Shown piece after piece: positions 10,701 to 21,300 of a stretch of DNA of 64,000 bases. The notes below the pieces were generated by a model. It saw only the letters and a list, made by a program, of their open reading frames with translations, ran no database searches and had not been told where the DNA came from. Each line of letters starts with the position of its first letter. Position 1 is the first letter of the stretch. A program made the translations under genes and the position numbers. The stretch comes from Amphiduros pacificus (taxonomy: Eukaryota > Annelida > Polychaeta > Phyllodocida > Hesionidae), in contig OX439001.1 in assembly GCA_949316495.1 (NCBI GenBank), positions 26,499,386-26,563,385 on the forward strand, read 5' to 3'.

Positions 10701-11946
10701 TTCATGATGTTTCATACCTGACTTTGGGGAGTTTTCAACTTTGATCGTCTCTGAAACTACTGGGCAGAGTTTTTAACAATTAGTAGGAAAGCTGTTATAT
10801 TTTCAGGGAACCAATTCTATTTTCAATTAGGCTCAGATTTATGTCCATTTTGTTATGATTTTATCAAAAATCACTGAGTTGTCAAGGTGGCTGCCATTTT
10901 GAATAATGTCATAAAGACTCAAGATAATAATTTAGAGGCTCAACTTCGAGCCAATTTCATTATGTAATATGCATTTTGATTGGTCAAAATCATCATCTTC
11001 TAATGCTGCTCTGGGAAAGGATTTAAAAGAAACAATATCCAGAAAATGTTCACGAACATTACAAAAAAGCAATGATCAGCATAGCTCTAAGGCCATTAGC
11101 AGATTTTTTCAGTTTGTTAATGATTTAAAATAAAATACTATGGCAAGCAGTGAGAGGTTTTCACATGAATGTTCACCTGAAAATTCTGGAGCAAAGCAAA
11201 GAAGGGACGATGGGGTCAGGCCAAATATTGAATACATAATTGACTATTCTCCACCTATAAAGCTGGATAGATACTTGTAATAATCATTTGTAAAGCAATT
11301 TGCAGGCATTTCCAGGAAAAGTTCACAAATATTTTCTTTAAAAAAGCAATGATGAGCACTGTCCTGAGGCTATTGGCCTAAGTTTGGATATTTCTTGGAA
11401 ATATTGTTTTGGTGTTACCAGATTTCAGGTGTACTAATCAATAAAAGGCTTGACTAGTTAAAAAAGCCATTTTGTTTACAGCCAGTATCATACTATTTTT
11501 CATCATTTCAGGAAAAGTCACGACTAGATTGGAATACATTCAAATCACAAGAAGGCATTTCAGAAGAACTTGCAATACATAACAGAGGCAAAGAGGGGTG
11601 AGTTATTTATGACTTTTAAGAATATTAGTGAGAAATGAAAACCCTGAATGAAAACTTCACCCCAGTAATTGAAAAACCTAATGCTGATCTACATTTATGA
11701 TATGGGGACAGTTTTAAATTTTAACTGAAAAAAAATGCACTCTGGATTTTCACCAATGCATAATTGCCATCATTCTTAAAATTTTCAACTTTTTGTTTTA
11801 TGAATTGCAAATAAATTGTGGAGTTATATATAAAATACTGATTCTTATATTTCAGATATATAGAGAAGAAACAATTTTTAGAGCGGGCAGACCTACGGCA
11901 ATTTGAAATTGAGAAAAATATACGAATGAGTACCAGTAAAAGATGA
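4710..11946 (+). CDS. CFDP1: Craniofacial development protein 1 / BCNT-domain (Swc5/YETI family) protein, complete
   Basis: This chromatin protein belongs to the Swc5/YETI/CFDP1 family, which in yeast and animals works with SWR1/SRCAP-type remodellers that deposit H2A.Z. Coding exons: 4710-4764, 7281-7410, 7908-8142, 8542-8687, 9974-10093, 10341-10413, 11512-11597, 11856-11946; they total 936 bp, 311 residues (human is 299 as I recall). All introns are GT-AG and phases join correctly. The N-terminus is acidic (MDEEEF, DDDYVP), like the histone-binding DEF/Y motifs of Swc5. A charged coiled-coil-like stretch (about 70-106) leads into VDDLWAMF (107-114), then a Ser-rich segment and [14 protein letters not shown], then the BCNT-C domain (about 230-311) with [27 protein letters not shown] and RQFEIEK. 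It is divergent from RABGGTA and convergent with BCAR1. Confidence 0.97.
6039..6057 (+). repeat. Poly-G run of 19
   Basis: An uninterrupted run of 19 guanines. Such tracts are length-variable and can form quadruplexes; the true length may differ from the assembly. Confidence 0.9.
7054..7067 (-). promoter_or_regulatory. CTCF-like site
   Basis: Read on the minus strand, ACACTAGATGGCAG matches 13 of 14 positions of the core consensus. It points away from the partner at 7171. Confidence 0.4.
7171..7184 (+). promoter_or_regulatory. CTCF-like site
   Basis: ACACCAGATGGCAC matches 13 of 14 positions. With 7054-7067 it forms a divergent pair about 100 bp apart, just upstream of CFDP1 exon 2. Confidence 0.4.
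7281..7410 (+). CDS. CFDP1: CFDP1 coding exon 2 (acidic/basic linker)
   Basis: Exon of 130 bp between acceptor CACTAG and donor GTGAGT. It encodes an acidic run ([15 protein letters not shown]) and then a basic stretch ([12 protein letters not shown]), the same order as in vertebrate CFDP1. Confidence 0.93.
7908..8142 (+). CDS. CFDP1: CFDP1 coding exon 3 (coiled coil and DDLWAMF motif)
   Basis: Exon of 235 bp between acceptor TTTTTAG and donor GTAAAT. It encodes the Glu/Lys-rich helix and [13 protein letters not shown], matching DELWASFLNDVG of the human protein as I recall it. Confidence 0.95.
8542..8687 (+). CDS. CFDP1: CFDP1 coding exon 4 (Ser-rich segment, [10 protein letters not shown])
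   Basis: Exon of 146 bp between acceptor ATTGTAG and donor GTATGT. It encodes a low-complexity Ser/Pro/Thr segment and then the conserved [15 protein letters not shown] block. Confidence 0.95.
8688..9973. other. CFDP1 intron 4
   Basis: A 1.29 kb intron, more than half of which is the 717-bp inverted-repeat element at 8846-9562. The remainder is AT-rich without other visible features. Confidence 0.85.
8846..9562. mobile_element. Non-autonomous DNA transposon (MITE-like) with 25-bp terminal inverted repeats
   Basis: The element starts CTGTATTTACTCGAAAATAG and ends with the exact reverse complement; identity of the ends extends 25 bp. TA flanks both ends (8844-8845 and 9563-9564), which fits a TA target duplication as made by Tc1/mariner-type and some other transposases. 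Length is 717 bp and there is no transposase. Just inside the right end is a CATCTTATACACAGGGTCG motif of a kind often seen in this widespread animal MITE type. It lies in CFDP1 intron 4. The intact ends suggest it is fairly young. Confidence 0.8.
9974..10093 (+). CDS. CFDP1: CFDP1 coding exon 5
   Basis: Exon of 120 bp between acceptor TTGACAG and donor GTAAAT. It continues the conserved block with [14 protein letters not shown] and ends at KLPSGL, just before the BCNT-C domain. Confidence 0.94.
10341..10413 (+). CDS. CFDP1: CFDP1 coding exon 6 (start of BCNT-C domain)
   Basis: Exon of 73 bp between acceptor TTTTTTAG and donor GTGAGT. It encodes [19 protein letters not shown] and ends with MSTL, in line with the MSTLEKSKLDW region of human CFDP1. 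Confidence 0.95.
10414..11511. other. CFDP1 intron 6
   Basis: A 1.1 kb AT-rich intron. I see no gene. Weak internal similarity between about 11030-11100 and 11310-11380 (a TTCACGAACATT / TTCACAAATATT context followed by AAAAAGCAATGAT) suggests an old local duplication. Confidence 0.6.
11512..11597 (+). CDS. CFDP1: CFDP1 coding exon 7 (BCNT-C core)
   Basis: Exon of 86 bp between acceptor ATTTCAG and donor GTGAGT. It encodes [16 protein letters not shown] and [12 protein letters not shown], the most conserved part of the BCNT-C domain. Confidence 0.96.
11856..11946 (+). CDS. CFDP1: CFDP1 coding exon 8 with stop
   Basis: Exon of 91 bp after acceptor ATTTCAG. It encodes [20 protein letters not shown] and the short tail NIRMSTSKR, then stops with TGA at 11944-11946. 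The tail length matches the human protein. Confidence 0.96.
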
Positions 11947-12710
11947 TATTGATGGAGAGAAAATATTAGAATAAATCATGGACAGATATATATTTCTTTA
12001 CCCCAACAATATCCTGGATGATTTGTCTTTAGAATTATAATCAGGAAATCATAAGAATGGGATATAAACGTCACTTGTAGGTCATTTTGTGGTGCACTTT
12101 TTGTTAACATTATTGGGGGACAGACTTAATCACCTCCAATCATATGAGTTTATCTTTAAAAGAACTTACAAACACATTTTAATGCATATATTTTTTCTCC
12201 TTTTTTGACAGAATTCAAAACATTTATTTGCATATTCATTTGATAATTTTCATCACAGTTGTATTACAAATATTGTTTTATTTAACCACACCAAGGGAAC
12301 TTTAATTCATCCTTGATCTTTAAATGTTTCAATTTCTTTTCGACAATGTCCAAATTTATCATTTGAAGAGAAGATATAAAATATAGCTCAAATTATCTAC
12401 TCACACTTAAGTAAAAATTTGGAAAGTTTGTCTGCTTTAAGTAAATGGAATGATTCTGGCTCAAGATGTATGCCTAATTACAGATTGGTTGCATGGTCAG
12501 TCTCAAAAGTGACATCCAAGCACATCCAGCAAATTTTCTGTCTTTTTGTATCTCTTGCTAAATATCTTAAGCTTAAAATTAAGAAGATATTCATTGCATT
12601 CTCCTTTCAATCTTAAAAATGTTCAATGGAATTCAGTATGATGTAGATATTATTTATAAATAAATATTGTAAAAATGAAATAAATAGTAAAATAAAGAAA
12701 ATGGATGTTT
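11947..12710 (+). other. CFDP1: CFDP1 3' UTR and probable polyadenylation region
   Basis: AT-rich sequence follows the stop codon. An AATAAA at 11970 is probably too close to the stop to be the main signal. A cluster of AATAAA hexamers at 12659, 12679 and 12691 is followed by T/GT-rich sequence, so the transcript most likely ends near 12.71 kb. Inferred from motifs. Confidence 0.5.
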
Positions 12711-12948
12711 CTTTTTCACTTTTTTCTTAAAATTAAATGCCACCACAAGGAAAAACATTGATATTTGTACCAAAAATCTGAAAAGATTAATTTGACTCGC
12801 TTGTATGTATTCTCATATATTTATTTTTAAAAATGATGGCTCACAATTTTTAACAAATGAACCAAAAAGTAACTGGTTCTTAACTAGTAAATTAAAAAAA
12901 AATTATCTGATTTTAAGTATTTGTTTTGGATTTTCACAATCAGCTTTA

Positions 12949-12987
12949 ACACTAGGTAGCACTCATTAATATCACACCAGGTGGCGT
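12949..12987 (+). promoter_or_regulatory. Tandem pair of weaker CTCF-like motifs between convergent gene ends
   Basis: ACACTAGGTAGCAC (12949-12962) and ACACCAGGTGGCGT (12974-12987) each match 12 of 14 consensus positions in the same orientation, with starts 25 bp apart. They lie about 250 bp beyond the likely CFDP1 3' end, where an insulator would be plausible. Confidence 0.3.
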
Positions 12988-13559
12988 TATTGTCAATCTA
13001 GACACCAAGTGTTGCCTTCTCTTTTACATTGTGTCTGAACAGCAAATACAATCAAATAATTTTGCAAAAGGATAAAAAATCTTTACATAATCAGCAAACT
13101 TCTTCACATGCTCAAGGTTGACCTCATGGCCAGCTTACTGGAAGCCTAAAATCCATTATTAAATCTTGGAATTGTTAGCTTTGTATTATTCATGTTATAA
13201 GTGTTTTTTTGGGAAATGTGTCTGAGTGCCAAAAATCCCTCAAATGAAACCCCAATATAAAGATTTCACCTTTGTTTTCTATATTAAGAGATTTTTAATA
13301 TTTCCTACCTTTGTAAAACAATTCAATTCTGATGTGCATATTACTGAAAAGGAACCCTATTATGCAGATTTCAATTTTGTTTTCTGTATAAAGTCTTTAT
13401 TTTTAATATTTTGTTTCCCAAAAAACAAATAAATTCTAAATGATCGGACATGCATATCCAATAAAACCCCAAAATGAAAATTTCATCATAGTTTTCTGTA
13501 TTACCGGTAAGTCATTATTTAAAATATTTTCTGCATTTCCGAGATAATTTTTTTTTATA

Positions 13560-13700
13560 AATGTTCGAATGCTCGTGTCACTCAAATAAAAATAAGATTT
13601 CATCTACAGCATGAACAAGTACCTGTCCCAAGCAAGATTCAAACCCAAGATCTTTAGCATCTTATTGAGCCACGTCCCACCCCCAGGTGCAAACTTATAT
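13560..13700 (-). repeat. Degenerate tRNA-derived SINE-like fragment
   Basis: On the minus strand, TGGCTCAATAAG (13661-13672) resembles a pol III A box and GGTTTGAATCT (13635-13645) a B box (9 of 11 against GGTTCGANTCC). Spacing is shorter than in a functional tRNA, so this is probably a decayed SINE head, not a tRNA gene. Ends are uncertain. Confidence 0.4.
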
Positions 13701-15939
13701 AATCATTATAAGGAACATCCTTTTCAAAAATATGTATTTCTGTATTATTTTAGACTAATTTGATAAATAGATTATCTCATGGCAAAAATGTTAACTGGCT
13801 GCTACCTCCAACTTTGGAGTTTTAATACCAGTTTTATGCTTGTTTTGTGAAAATAGGTATACTTGTTAAATTATATTGAATGTAATGGATTTCAGGTAAG
13901 AGAACGCACTGTTAAGTTTTGTCATGTTATTTATTTGAATAGCATGGACATTACACATCGGTTTTTTTATACAAATTTGTACAATGTTATAACATGTCAA
14001 CTGTCTATATACAAAATTGCTTATTTAAATTAAATTTATCATTTTAATATTTTTATTTGGATAAAAACAAATATTTTTACAAATGAAAATACTGACTAAA
14101 ATAAATTATGTGAGTGAATATTGACTAAACTAGACTTGACTTTGAATTAATAAATAACCTGTCCTCATGGGGCTCCAACCTCATTTATTTTATACTTGAT
14201 AATTGTATATAACCAAGCATTGATTTTCATACCATGAAAATGTGTGACTTGTGAAATATAATCACGTCCAAATGTTCTACAACTTTTATGCACTTCATTT
14301 TTAACAACCCTGGAAAATATATGTTATGTCACAAACTGAAGTCTCTGTCAACACTATGGGCATGTTTTTTTTTAATCAAACTCAATTTACCTGAAGTCTT
14401 CAAAATTTTACATAAGCTCATTTATGATTACCTGAAATTTGAAGGTGATATAGCAACAACAAAAAAAGTGCCCACCATTGTTGATATGTTTGTTGATTAT
14501 TCCTATTTCTATAACATTTACTTCTTGAACAACATAGTTTTATTGTGGAATACTTTGCTAACTTCTTGAGTTCTATTTCACTATATTGACTGCTAGTTAC
14601 CGGTAATGTTGCAAAATGCTCCACAAGTGAAAGCAGAACTCCAAGTTTATATTTATTAAATATTGATTAACACTTCATTGCACTTGTGCAGACTGCACAT
14701 TGAAAATATTGGGTTTCAGTTTTTATCTATTGTCTTAAAACTATCAATGGGGTTTTATATTATGAGAGAAATTTGAATTTGACAGAATAAAAACACATTA
14801 ACTATATGGATGCCAGTATTCTGCTAGCATTTTGTGTTGACACCCATTTTTCATGGTGTCCACACTTCACTGGCTCCCTCTAGTGTCATTCAGAGTGGAC
14901 AAACAGAGCAGACAAACTTCACACCATGAGAAGACAAGCACTCAATGCCAACTATAATTTTAATAATCAACAAAGCACCTTCTCTACACCTACTATTATT
15001 GATATTATCATGAGGTTTCAACATTTGTTTATGTACTCTTTGGTGGGCTATGAAAATCTCTGGTCATTCATATATATTTGTGCTACAAGTTGGTGAAACT
15101 CCACATGACCAGCAAGTGAGATAACAATTTGTTCTGGACCATAGCTGTTCCCTCCCATTGACTCCCAGTTTAAGCACCCTAACAAATATGGTGAACATGG
15201 TGATAAAAAAAGCTTTCATTTTGCATATATTGTGACGCATTAAGAATATTAATATTCACCACTGAAAATACATAAACTATAAGGTTAAATCTCTATGCTT
15301 TACTACATAGTCTCACAACATAAATCCTCCAAGTGACAACAATGCATTCGCACAACATCCACTCAGGATATCTTGATAAAAACATCATTCTACTTGAAAA
15401 TTTAAAATTCAGATAAATAATCTTGAGACTCCCAAGTCTACTTTTTTGCAAATATAAAATCTATTTAAAACAATTTCCAAACAAAATATTTTGAAAATGA
15501 TGGGAAAATATATGGTTTCCAAAAAAAATATCACGGTAAAACACCAAAATTAAGCTCAGATTTTGTTTTGAATTAAAACTTTGGAGTGATGTTTTAATTA
15601 TTTCCTCCATCAATAAAAGGTGATACCTGCATAGGTAAGGATACCAAGAACACTATACAACTTCAGTATATTAATAATATTCTTATACACAACTTTGTTT
15701 TCTTAACAACTTTCTACAATGAAAGCCTTAACAATAAGTTGACATAAATATACATTATATCACAAAACACACCATGATATGATCCAGCCAATGCCCTGCA
15801 CTTAATGATTCTCAAAATTGTCTTGACTCGAATTGTGTCTGTCTTGCTTTGTTCAGCACATTTGGTAGATACTAGTAAGACAGAAATGTTGGCTGGATCA
15901 TAGCATGTACATATAATACAGAAATGAAGCAGCATTCTA

Positions 15940-18300
15940 CTACAACACAGCTGCCTGAGTGATAACAAGTTTGAGTTCATTTGCTGCATGAGAAACATCC
16001 ACAACTCGATCAACCATTTCTTGTACAGCATTGACGTTAGGATACTGCAAAGCTGCATTCTTGGTTGACGTTACTGCCAACTTCAGACAGTCACACAGGT
16101 AGTTAGCGCAGGTCATAATTTTCACTCTGATGTCTTCTGTCAGGACATTGCGGTGAATCGTATCACCAATGTACACCATTTTGTGGGCGGCAAGAATGAC
16201 AAACTTGCTGTTGGGTATGAAGACCTTGGGTGGTTGGTTGTACTCGACACACTGGAAGAAGCTGTCTATGGCACTAAGTAACAGGGCTGACTGCTGGTTT
16301 ACCTGACCCGCATAAAACACCAGTAATTGTTTGTCATTCTCATGGAGATAACTGGCCGTTTTTGTGTGCCGTGATGACTGCAACTTGGCAGAATTGTCTG
16401 CAACTTGTTTAAGTTTTTCTTGGAATGAAGAAGTAAGTCCTTGTTTGGTCGGTGGTGTTGGTGGTGCGACCTGACCTTGACTTTGACCTTGAGGCACTGA
16501 TGCCTGTGTGTCTAATGCCACATAATCGTAATCGTCTAAGAACTTATCATCATTTTCATAGTCTATATCGCTTGAACTCTCGCCTTTGGGCAGGTCATAA
16601 TCACTAGAGTCACTTGGATTTCGTCTGGTTTTAGCCGGTGGTGGCGGCAGGGGTCTTTCCTGTATTGACTGGCGCTGCTCGTCCGTGAGACTCAGTGACC
16701 GGTTCCTGATGGGTTTAGGTGCCACTGTCGGTCTCTTCTTGGTAGGAGTTGATGAAGACAATGGTGATTCAACCATCCCATTTGGTTCATCCACTTTGGG
16801 AGCCCTCTTAAATAAAAGGGTGGAATTGCCTTGAATTAGCGACGCCAGTGTCCGCACTGTTGTGGGAACTTCCTTGGCTAAGTTTACAACAATTCCTAAA
16901 TCATCGTTATCTTCACATGTGACTGCAGAATCAACTACTTTGGCTATATCCCAGTTTATGTCTTCAAGATTTTTCATACTTTTCACAATATATTGCAGTG
17001 CATCCTGTAAAGGTTCTAATTGCTTAGAGAGTTTTTTGATTAGTTTTTTATCCTCAGCTTTGGCTGAGTTTGCCAAAGCACCCTGTCCAAAATCTACATA
17101 TTCCTGCAATGCATTTCTGAATTTTATACAACATATTTGTACATCATAAAGTCTGGGTTCCAAATTTTGCTTTAGTCTCCAAGAACTACTGACAAAGCTT
17201 AGAAGTTTGGAAGTAGTACTTTGTACATTTTGCTGCCGTTTTGACAATAATTCCATAGCAGCCTCTAGATCGAGAGGGAGCTCGTCATAGGGTATATAGG
17301 GCAGATCCGAGCCCCTGGAATCCATACTGCAAGATGATAGCCTACTGCCCACTTCATCCAGAACTGAGCTCGTGTCGGATCGCATTGAGATGGCAGAATC
17401 CCGAGTTACTTGTGGAGGGATATCATAAACTGAACCTGGATCTATTTCACCCGATAATTTTAAATTCCTAGATGGTCCTTGTTTTTCTGGAATGTTTGTA
17501 ATTTTGGGAATAGCGCTGGGTGGAACATCGTATAATTCATCGATGGCATTCTCCATTGTCTGAGGTGTATCATAGAGACCTTCCAGTTTGGAGGTATCAA
17601 TGCCAGAGTCTCCGGAGGACGCTCTGGTGTCTCGACTCGGAACATCATAGTCCTCTATGAGAGTCTTTTCCAAAGCCCGCCCCACACATTTGGATGGGGG
17701 AGTGTCATATATTTCCATGGCTTTTGGTGGTGTGTCATATATATCCTCGCCCTGTGAAGAGTCTAATAATTTACTGGGCTTAGTCAATGGTGACTTTGAT
17801 ATAGTTCTTGTCGCAGGTGGAACGTCATAAATGTCCTCGGGTTGAATATCTGTGCTTGATCTTGCCGACCCACATGTGCTAGGTGGCGCTGAGGATCCCA
17901 TCGGGAAACTTGTGTTGGACAGACTACTGGACATAGTCGCCGTTGATCCAGTGGACAACATCGATATTGAACTGGACCTGTTGGATAGTGGCACATCGTA
18001 AGTCAGACCGGCTGCTTGAGATGGCGGTACGTCGTATGTCTCCTCCGTCTGTGATGAGGGAATGTCATACACTTCATCTTGTGTCATACCTTTCTTACTC
18101 TGCGGAGAGTCATACACTATTTCTGGGACCTCTCCAGATTTTGATTTTAGGGATGTGTTCCGTCTGACAGTATCTGTATTAAGTGGGCTGTTTCTTCCTT
18201 CCACAGGAAAATAGCGCGAGGGTGGGATGTCGTAATCCTCACATCCTTTGTTTGGCTGTTCATAAATATACACGTTTCCGATCTTCTGCGGTGTCAATAC
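15940..18300 (-). CDS. BCAR1: BCAR1 large terminal coding exon
   Basis: An open frame of 786 codons plus TAG (15940-15942), entered after acceptor ATCTTTGCAG at 18301. It begins VLTPQKIGNVYIYEQP and contains 13 substrate YxxP motifs (YEQP, YDIP x3, YDSP, YDVP x5, YDTP x3), plus YDLP nearer the C-terminus, the helical bundle, the Src-binding YDYV and the C-terminal domain ending VITQAAVL. Vertebrate genes split this part over several exons, so the single exon is notable. Confidence 0.97.
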   Translation of the reverse strand, partial: VLTPQKIGNVYIYEQPNKGCEDYDIPPSRYFPVEGRNSPLNTDTVRRNTSLKSKSGEVPEIVYDSPQSKKGMTQDEVYDIPSSQTEETYDVPPSQAAGLTYDVPLSNRSSSISMLSTGSTATMSSSLSNTSFPMGSSAPPSTCGSARSSTDIQPEDIYDVPPATRTISKSPLTKPSKLLDSSQGEDIYDTPPKAMEIYDTPPSKCVGRALEKTLIEDYDVPSRDTRASSGDSGIDTSKLEGLYDTPQTMENAIDELYDVPPSAIPKITNIPEKQGPSRNLKLSGEIDPGSVYDIPPQVTRDSAISMRSDTSSVLDEVGSRLSSCSMDSRGSDLPYIPYDELPLDLEAAMELLSKRQQNVQSTTSKLLSFVSSSWRLKQNLEPRLYDVQICCIKFRNALQEYVDFGQGALANSAKAEDKKLIKKLSKQLEPLQDALQYIVKSMKNLEDINWDIAKVVDSAVTCEDNDDLGIVVNLAKEVPTTVRTLASLIQGNSTLLFKRAPKVDEPNGMVESPLSSSTPTKKRPTVAPKPIRNRSLSLTDEQRQSIQERPLPPPPAKTRRNPSDSSDYDLPKGESSSDIDYENDDKFLDDYDYVALDTQASVPQGQSQGQVAPPTPPTKQGLTSSFQEKLKQVADNSAKLQSSRHTKTASYLHENDKQLLVFYAGQVNQQSALLLSAIDSFFQCVEYNQPPKVFIPNSKFVILAAHKMVYIGDTIHRNVLTEDIRVKIMTCANYLCDCLKLAVTSTKNAALQYPNVNAVQEMVDRVVDVSHAANELKLVITQAAVL

Positions 18301-21300
18301 CTGCAAAGATAAATAAAAAGCAATAAGTATTTATTAATAAAATCTTTCTAATCTCCACACTTCAAACAGAGATGCACTTTCTTACTTCTACTTTCTGATT
18401 ATGGAATAAAGATTAAATGTTCAACAAGTAATTTCACACATTACGTGACAGTAAATCACATGGGCAACACACTGTAGTTAATGGGTCTGGATGATATCCA
18501 ACACAGCTGTTTAGATTGTTGTATATATCTCAGTCATAGTCATGTTCTGCCTGAGGCATTTTCATATTGTTTTACTTAGTAATTGGGTCACTAGGGTAAA
18601 GTGGTGCTTTCTAATTAATACAATTATAACATACATTGTTTCTACGGTATGATATTTAGTCACCCAAATTCAAATTCATCACAAACCTATAACAACCAAT
18701 ACCTTATGAGACAAAAGTCCATATAAAATAATTTACAGGATATTGCCACTGTTGGAAAATGATTGTTTCAATTACATTTAGATAGACTTTGTACACTATG
18801 ACCTCACTAGGATTGTATGATTAACCTCCCAAAAATTATTGGAAAAAGAGGACTTCATTTCCCCCCACTGTATATGACTTGTTAGATTTGAGAGTTTTCT
18901 GTGTGGTGTGCCCATTCAATAACAATCTCTTTTCCTAATATGGCATGGTGAATTGAGTGATCATGGTACTCTTGTTTTACACGCAATCTCTCAGCCTATC
19001 AATGTCATCATAGTGTTAAACAGAAACACTGCATAATATATAATATCATTCATAGTAAAGTTCATAGTGAAGTCTTCATAATATTTTAAGTTTTGAACAG
19101 AAATTGCAAAAAGAATTTTTTTCAATTGGTAAGTTTTCTTTTTTCTGGGAGGGTTATGTACCATACAATATCCAAATTAAAGAAAAACAATTATTATTTT
19201 AAATGACACTTTACATAAAGAAGAGATATTTATAACTGCATTTCTGTTTATACTTTGACATTAAAAAATGTTTAAAGTTGTCTCTTTCCAATTCTAAAGA
19301 AAATAAATAAATTCACCATTTCTCTTCCTCAGTATTTTAGTTTTTTTTGTTCCTGGTTGCTAGGTGGGTAACAATTAATGTATTTTTTCATGACTTGTCA
19401 CATTGTGAGCAATCTACATGAATATTGGGTATGGTCCAAGATACTATATCAAATATTGAGTCATTGTTTTTTTTTTCTTTCGCTCCAACCACCTCATAGT
19501 TATCCATCATTGTCAAATTTACCAAGCCTTTCTAAATCAAAATTATGTTCTTTGACATATCTAGTAAATGGAAATCCCCCCAAATATCAACTACAAAAAA
19601 GCTTCTGCAAAATAAAGTTATAAAGTTATTAAATAGAAACATTATAATATCAAGAAGTCAGGTTCTGACTATGCTTTGCCTTGGCACAATAACTTAATCA
19701 TGTTTTGTTCTTTTCATCTCGATGACCCATTAATGACCTGTGATGATCCCTCAGCTGACCACAATGTGACCTGGAGGCTGCACATACAACTTTGTGGTAG
19801 TCAATCTTTATCTCTCCAAGATAAACACTTTTCTCAGAAGCATACTGTAGCATTGTCAGGTTTATCATCTTGACAGCATTCTTTTATCTCAGAAATCCCT
19901 CTGCATCTGATGTCAATCCTTTATACCAACATTTCCAAAAAATTGTTTCAAGTGACATTTTAAATCCCTTCTCTCTGAAGCTTAATGTCCCCAAGGAAGT
20001 TCAAATTTCAACAGTGCTCATGATTTGTCTCTCCTCTCATTTCAACATCTATGCAAAAATGGTACTTCTATTAAATCTCCTTTCATGAAAAAGTATTTAT
20101 CATAATTTATCTCAAATTAGATTTTTAATTTGAAAAGGCTCAAGGGCATTGCAACAGCCAGATGAAAACTCCTGATATCCAGTTATGCCGTGAATGAGAC
20201 TAAACTTCAGTGCTTTGTTCCCTATAACCTAAAAACAACATTTAATATAAAATTTATTGCAACCTTTATTCAGTGAGCTATGAATGTAATACTTGTTTAC
20301 GCCCAACTTAATTATACACCAACATATTTTCTCACAGGTTTTTCTGAAAAGAATTTCACTACATGTATAAATCATTTTAATTTGATAATGGCTTTTTAGG
20401 AGCTTCAATCCATTCTGATGTAATACACTATTTTTATTTCCTCAATAATGTCACTTTTTTTGTTCCTTTGCATTATATTTGTGTGTTTTTTTAACTCACA
20501 CTTCTGATGAAAAAGCAGGATAGATTCATTTCTGGCAAACATCGTGATAAATGTGGGAGAAGAGATCAGTTTCAATTTCATCATGATATCAAGGACATAC
20601 CTCAGAATAACAGGAACTTTATTAGAAATATGAACTAAGCTAAACACCAATCTCTGTGATGGAGAAATGAGTGGGTGGTGGCATTGACTCTATGTGGCAT
20701 TCTACCTGCATGGAGAGCACCATGAGGAATGTGGGACCTCCACGGGGACAGTGCACCATTCTTCACTGAGTTTACTAGACTCTCCCTGCAGTTGTGCCAT
20801 TCTACTTAGCTTACTAGACTCTTCCTGCAGTTGTGCCATTCTACTTACGGTAGCTTACTAGACTCTTCCTGCAGTTGTGTCATTCTACTTATGGTAGCTT
20901 ACTAGACTCTTCCTGCAGTTGTGCCATTCTACTTAGCTGGCTACACTCTCCCTGCAGTTGTGCCATTCTACTTACGGTAGCTTACTAGACTCTTCCTGCA
21001 GTTGTGTCATTCTACTTACGGTAGCTTACTAGACTCTCCCTGCAGTTGTGCCATTCTACTTAGCTGGCTACACTCTCCCTGCAGTTGTGCCATTCTACTT
21101 ACGGAAGCTTACTAGACTCTCCCTGCAGTTGTGCCATTCTACTTAGCTGGCTACACTCTCCCTGCAGTTGTGCCATTCTACTTACGGAAGCTTACTAGAC
21201 TCTCCCTGCAGTTGTGCCATTCTACTTAGCTGGCTACACTCTCCCTGCAGTTGTGCCATTCTACTTACGGTAGCTTACTAGACTCTCCCTGCAGTTGTGC

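Larger units (their letters stand above)
12711..15939. other. Intergenic region between convergent CFDP1 and BCAR1, including the BCAR1 3' UTR
   Basis: No coding sequence is supported. The right part must contain the BCAR1 3' UTR; possible minus-strand AATAAA signals are at 14652-14657 and 14538-14543, but the end is not decided. The left part holds two CTCF-like motifs (12949-12987), and a SINE-like fragment lies at about 13560-13700. Confidence 0.6.

Noticed and set aside
15714-16058. 114-codon minus-strand frame overlapping the BCAR1 stop
   Set aside because: A different frame from the CAS protein, which continues through the conserved C-terminal domain to its TAG at 15940.
16862-18167. 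Open frames antisense to or out of frame with the BCAR1 large exon
   Set aside because: Shadows of the coding exon; the CAS reading is unambiguous.
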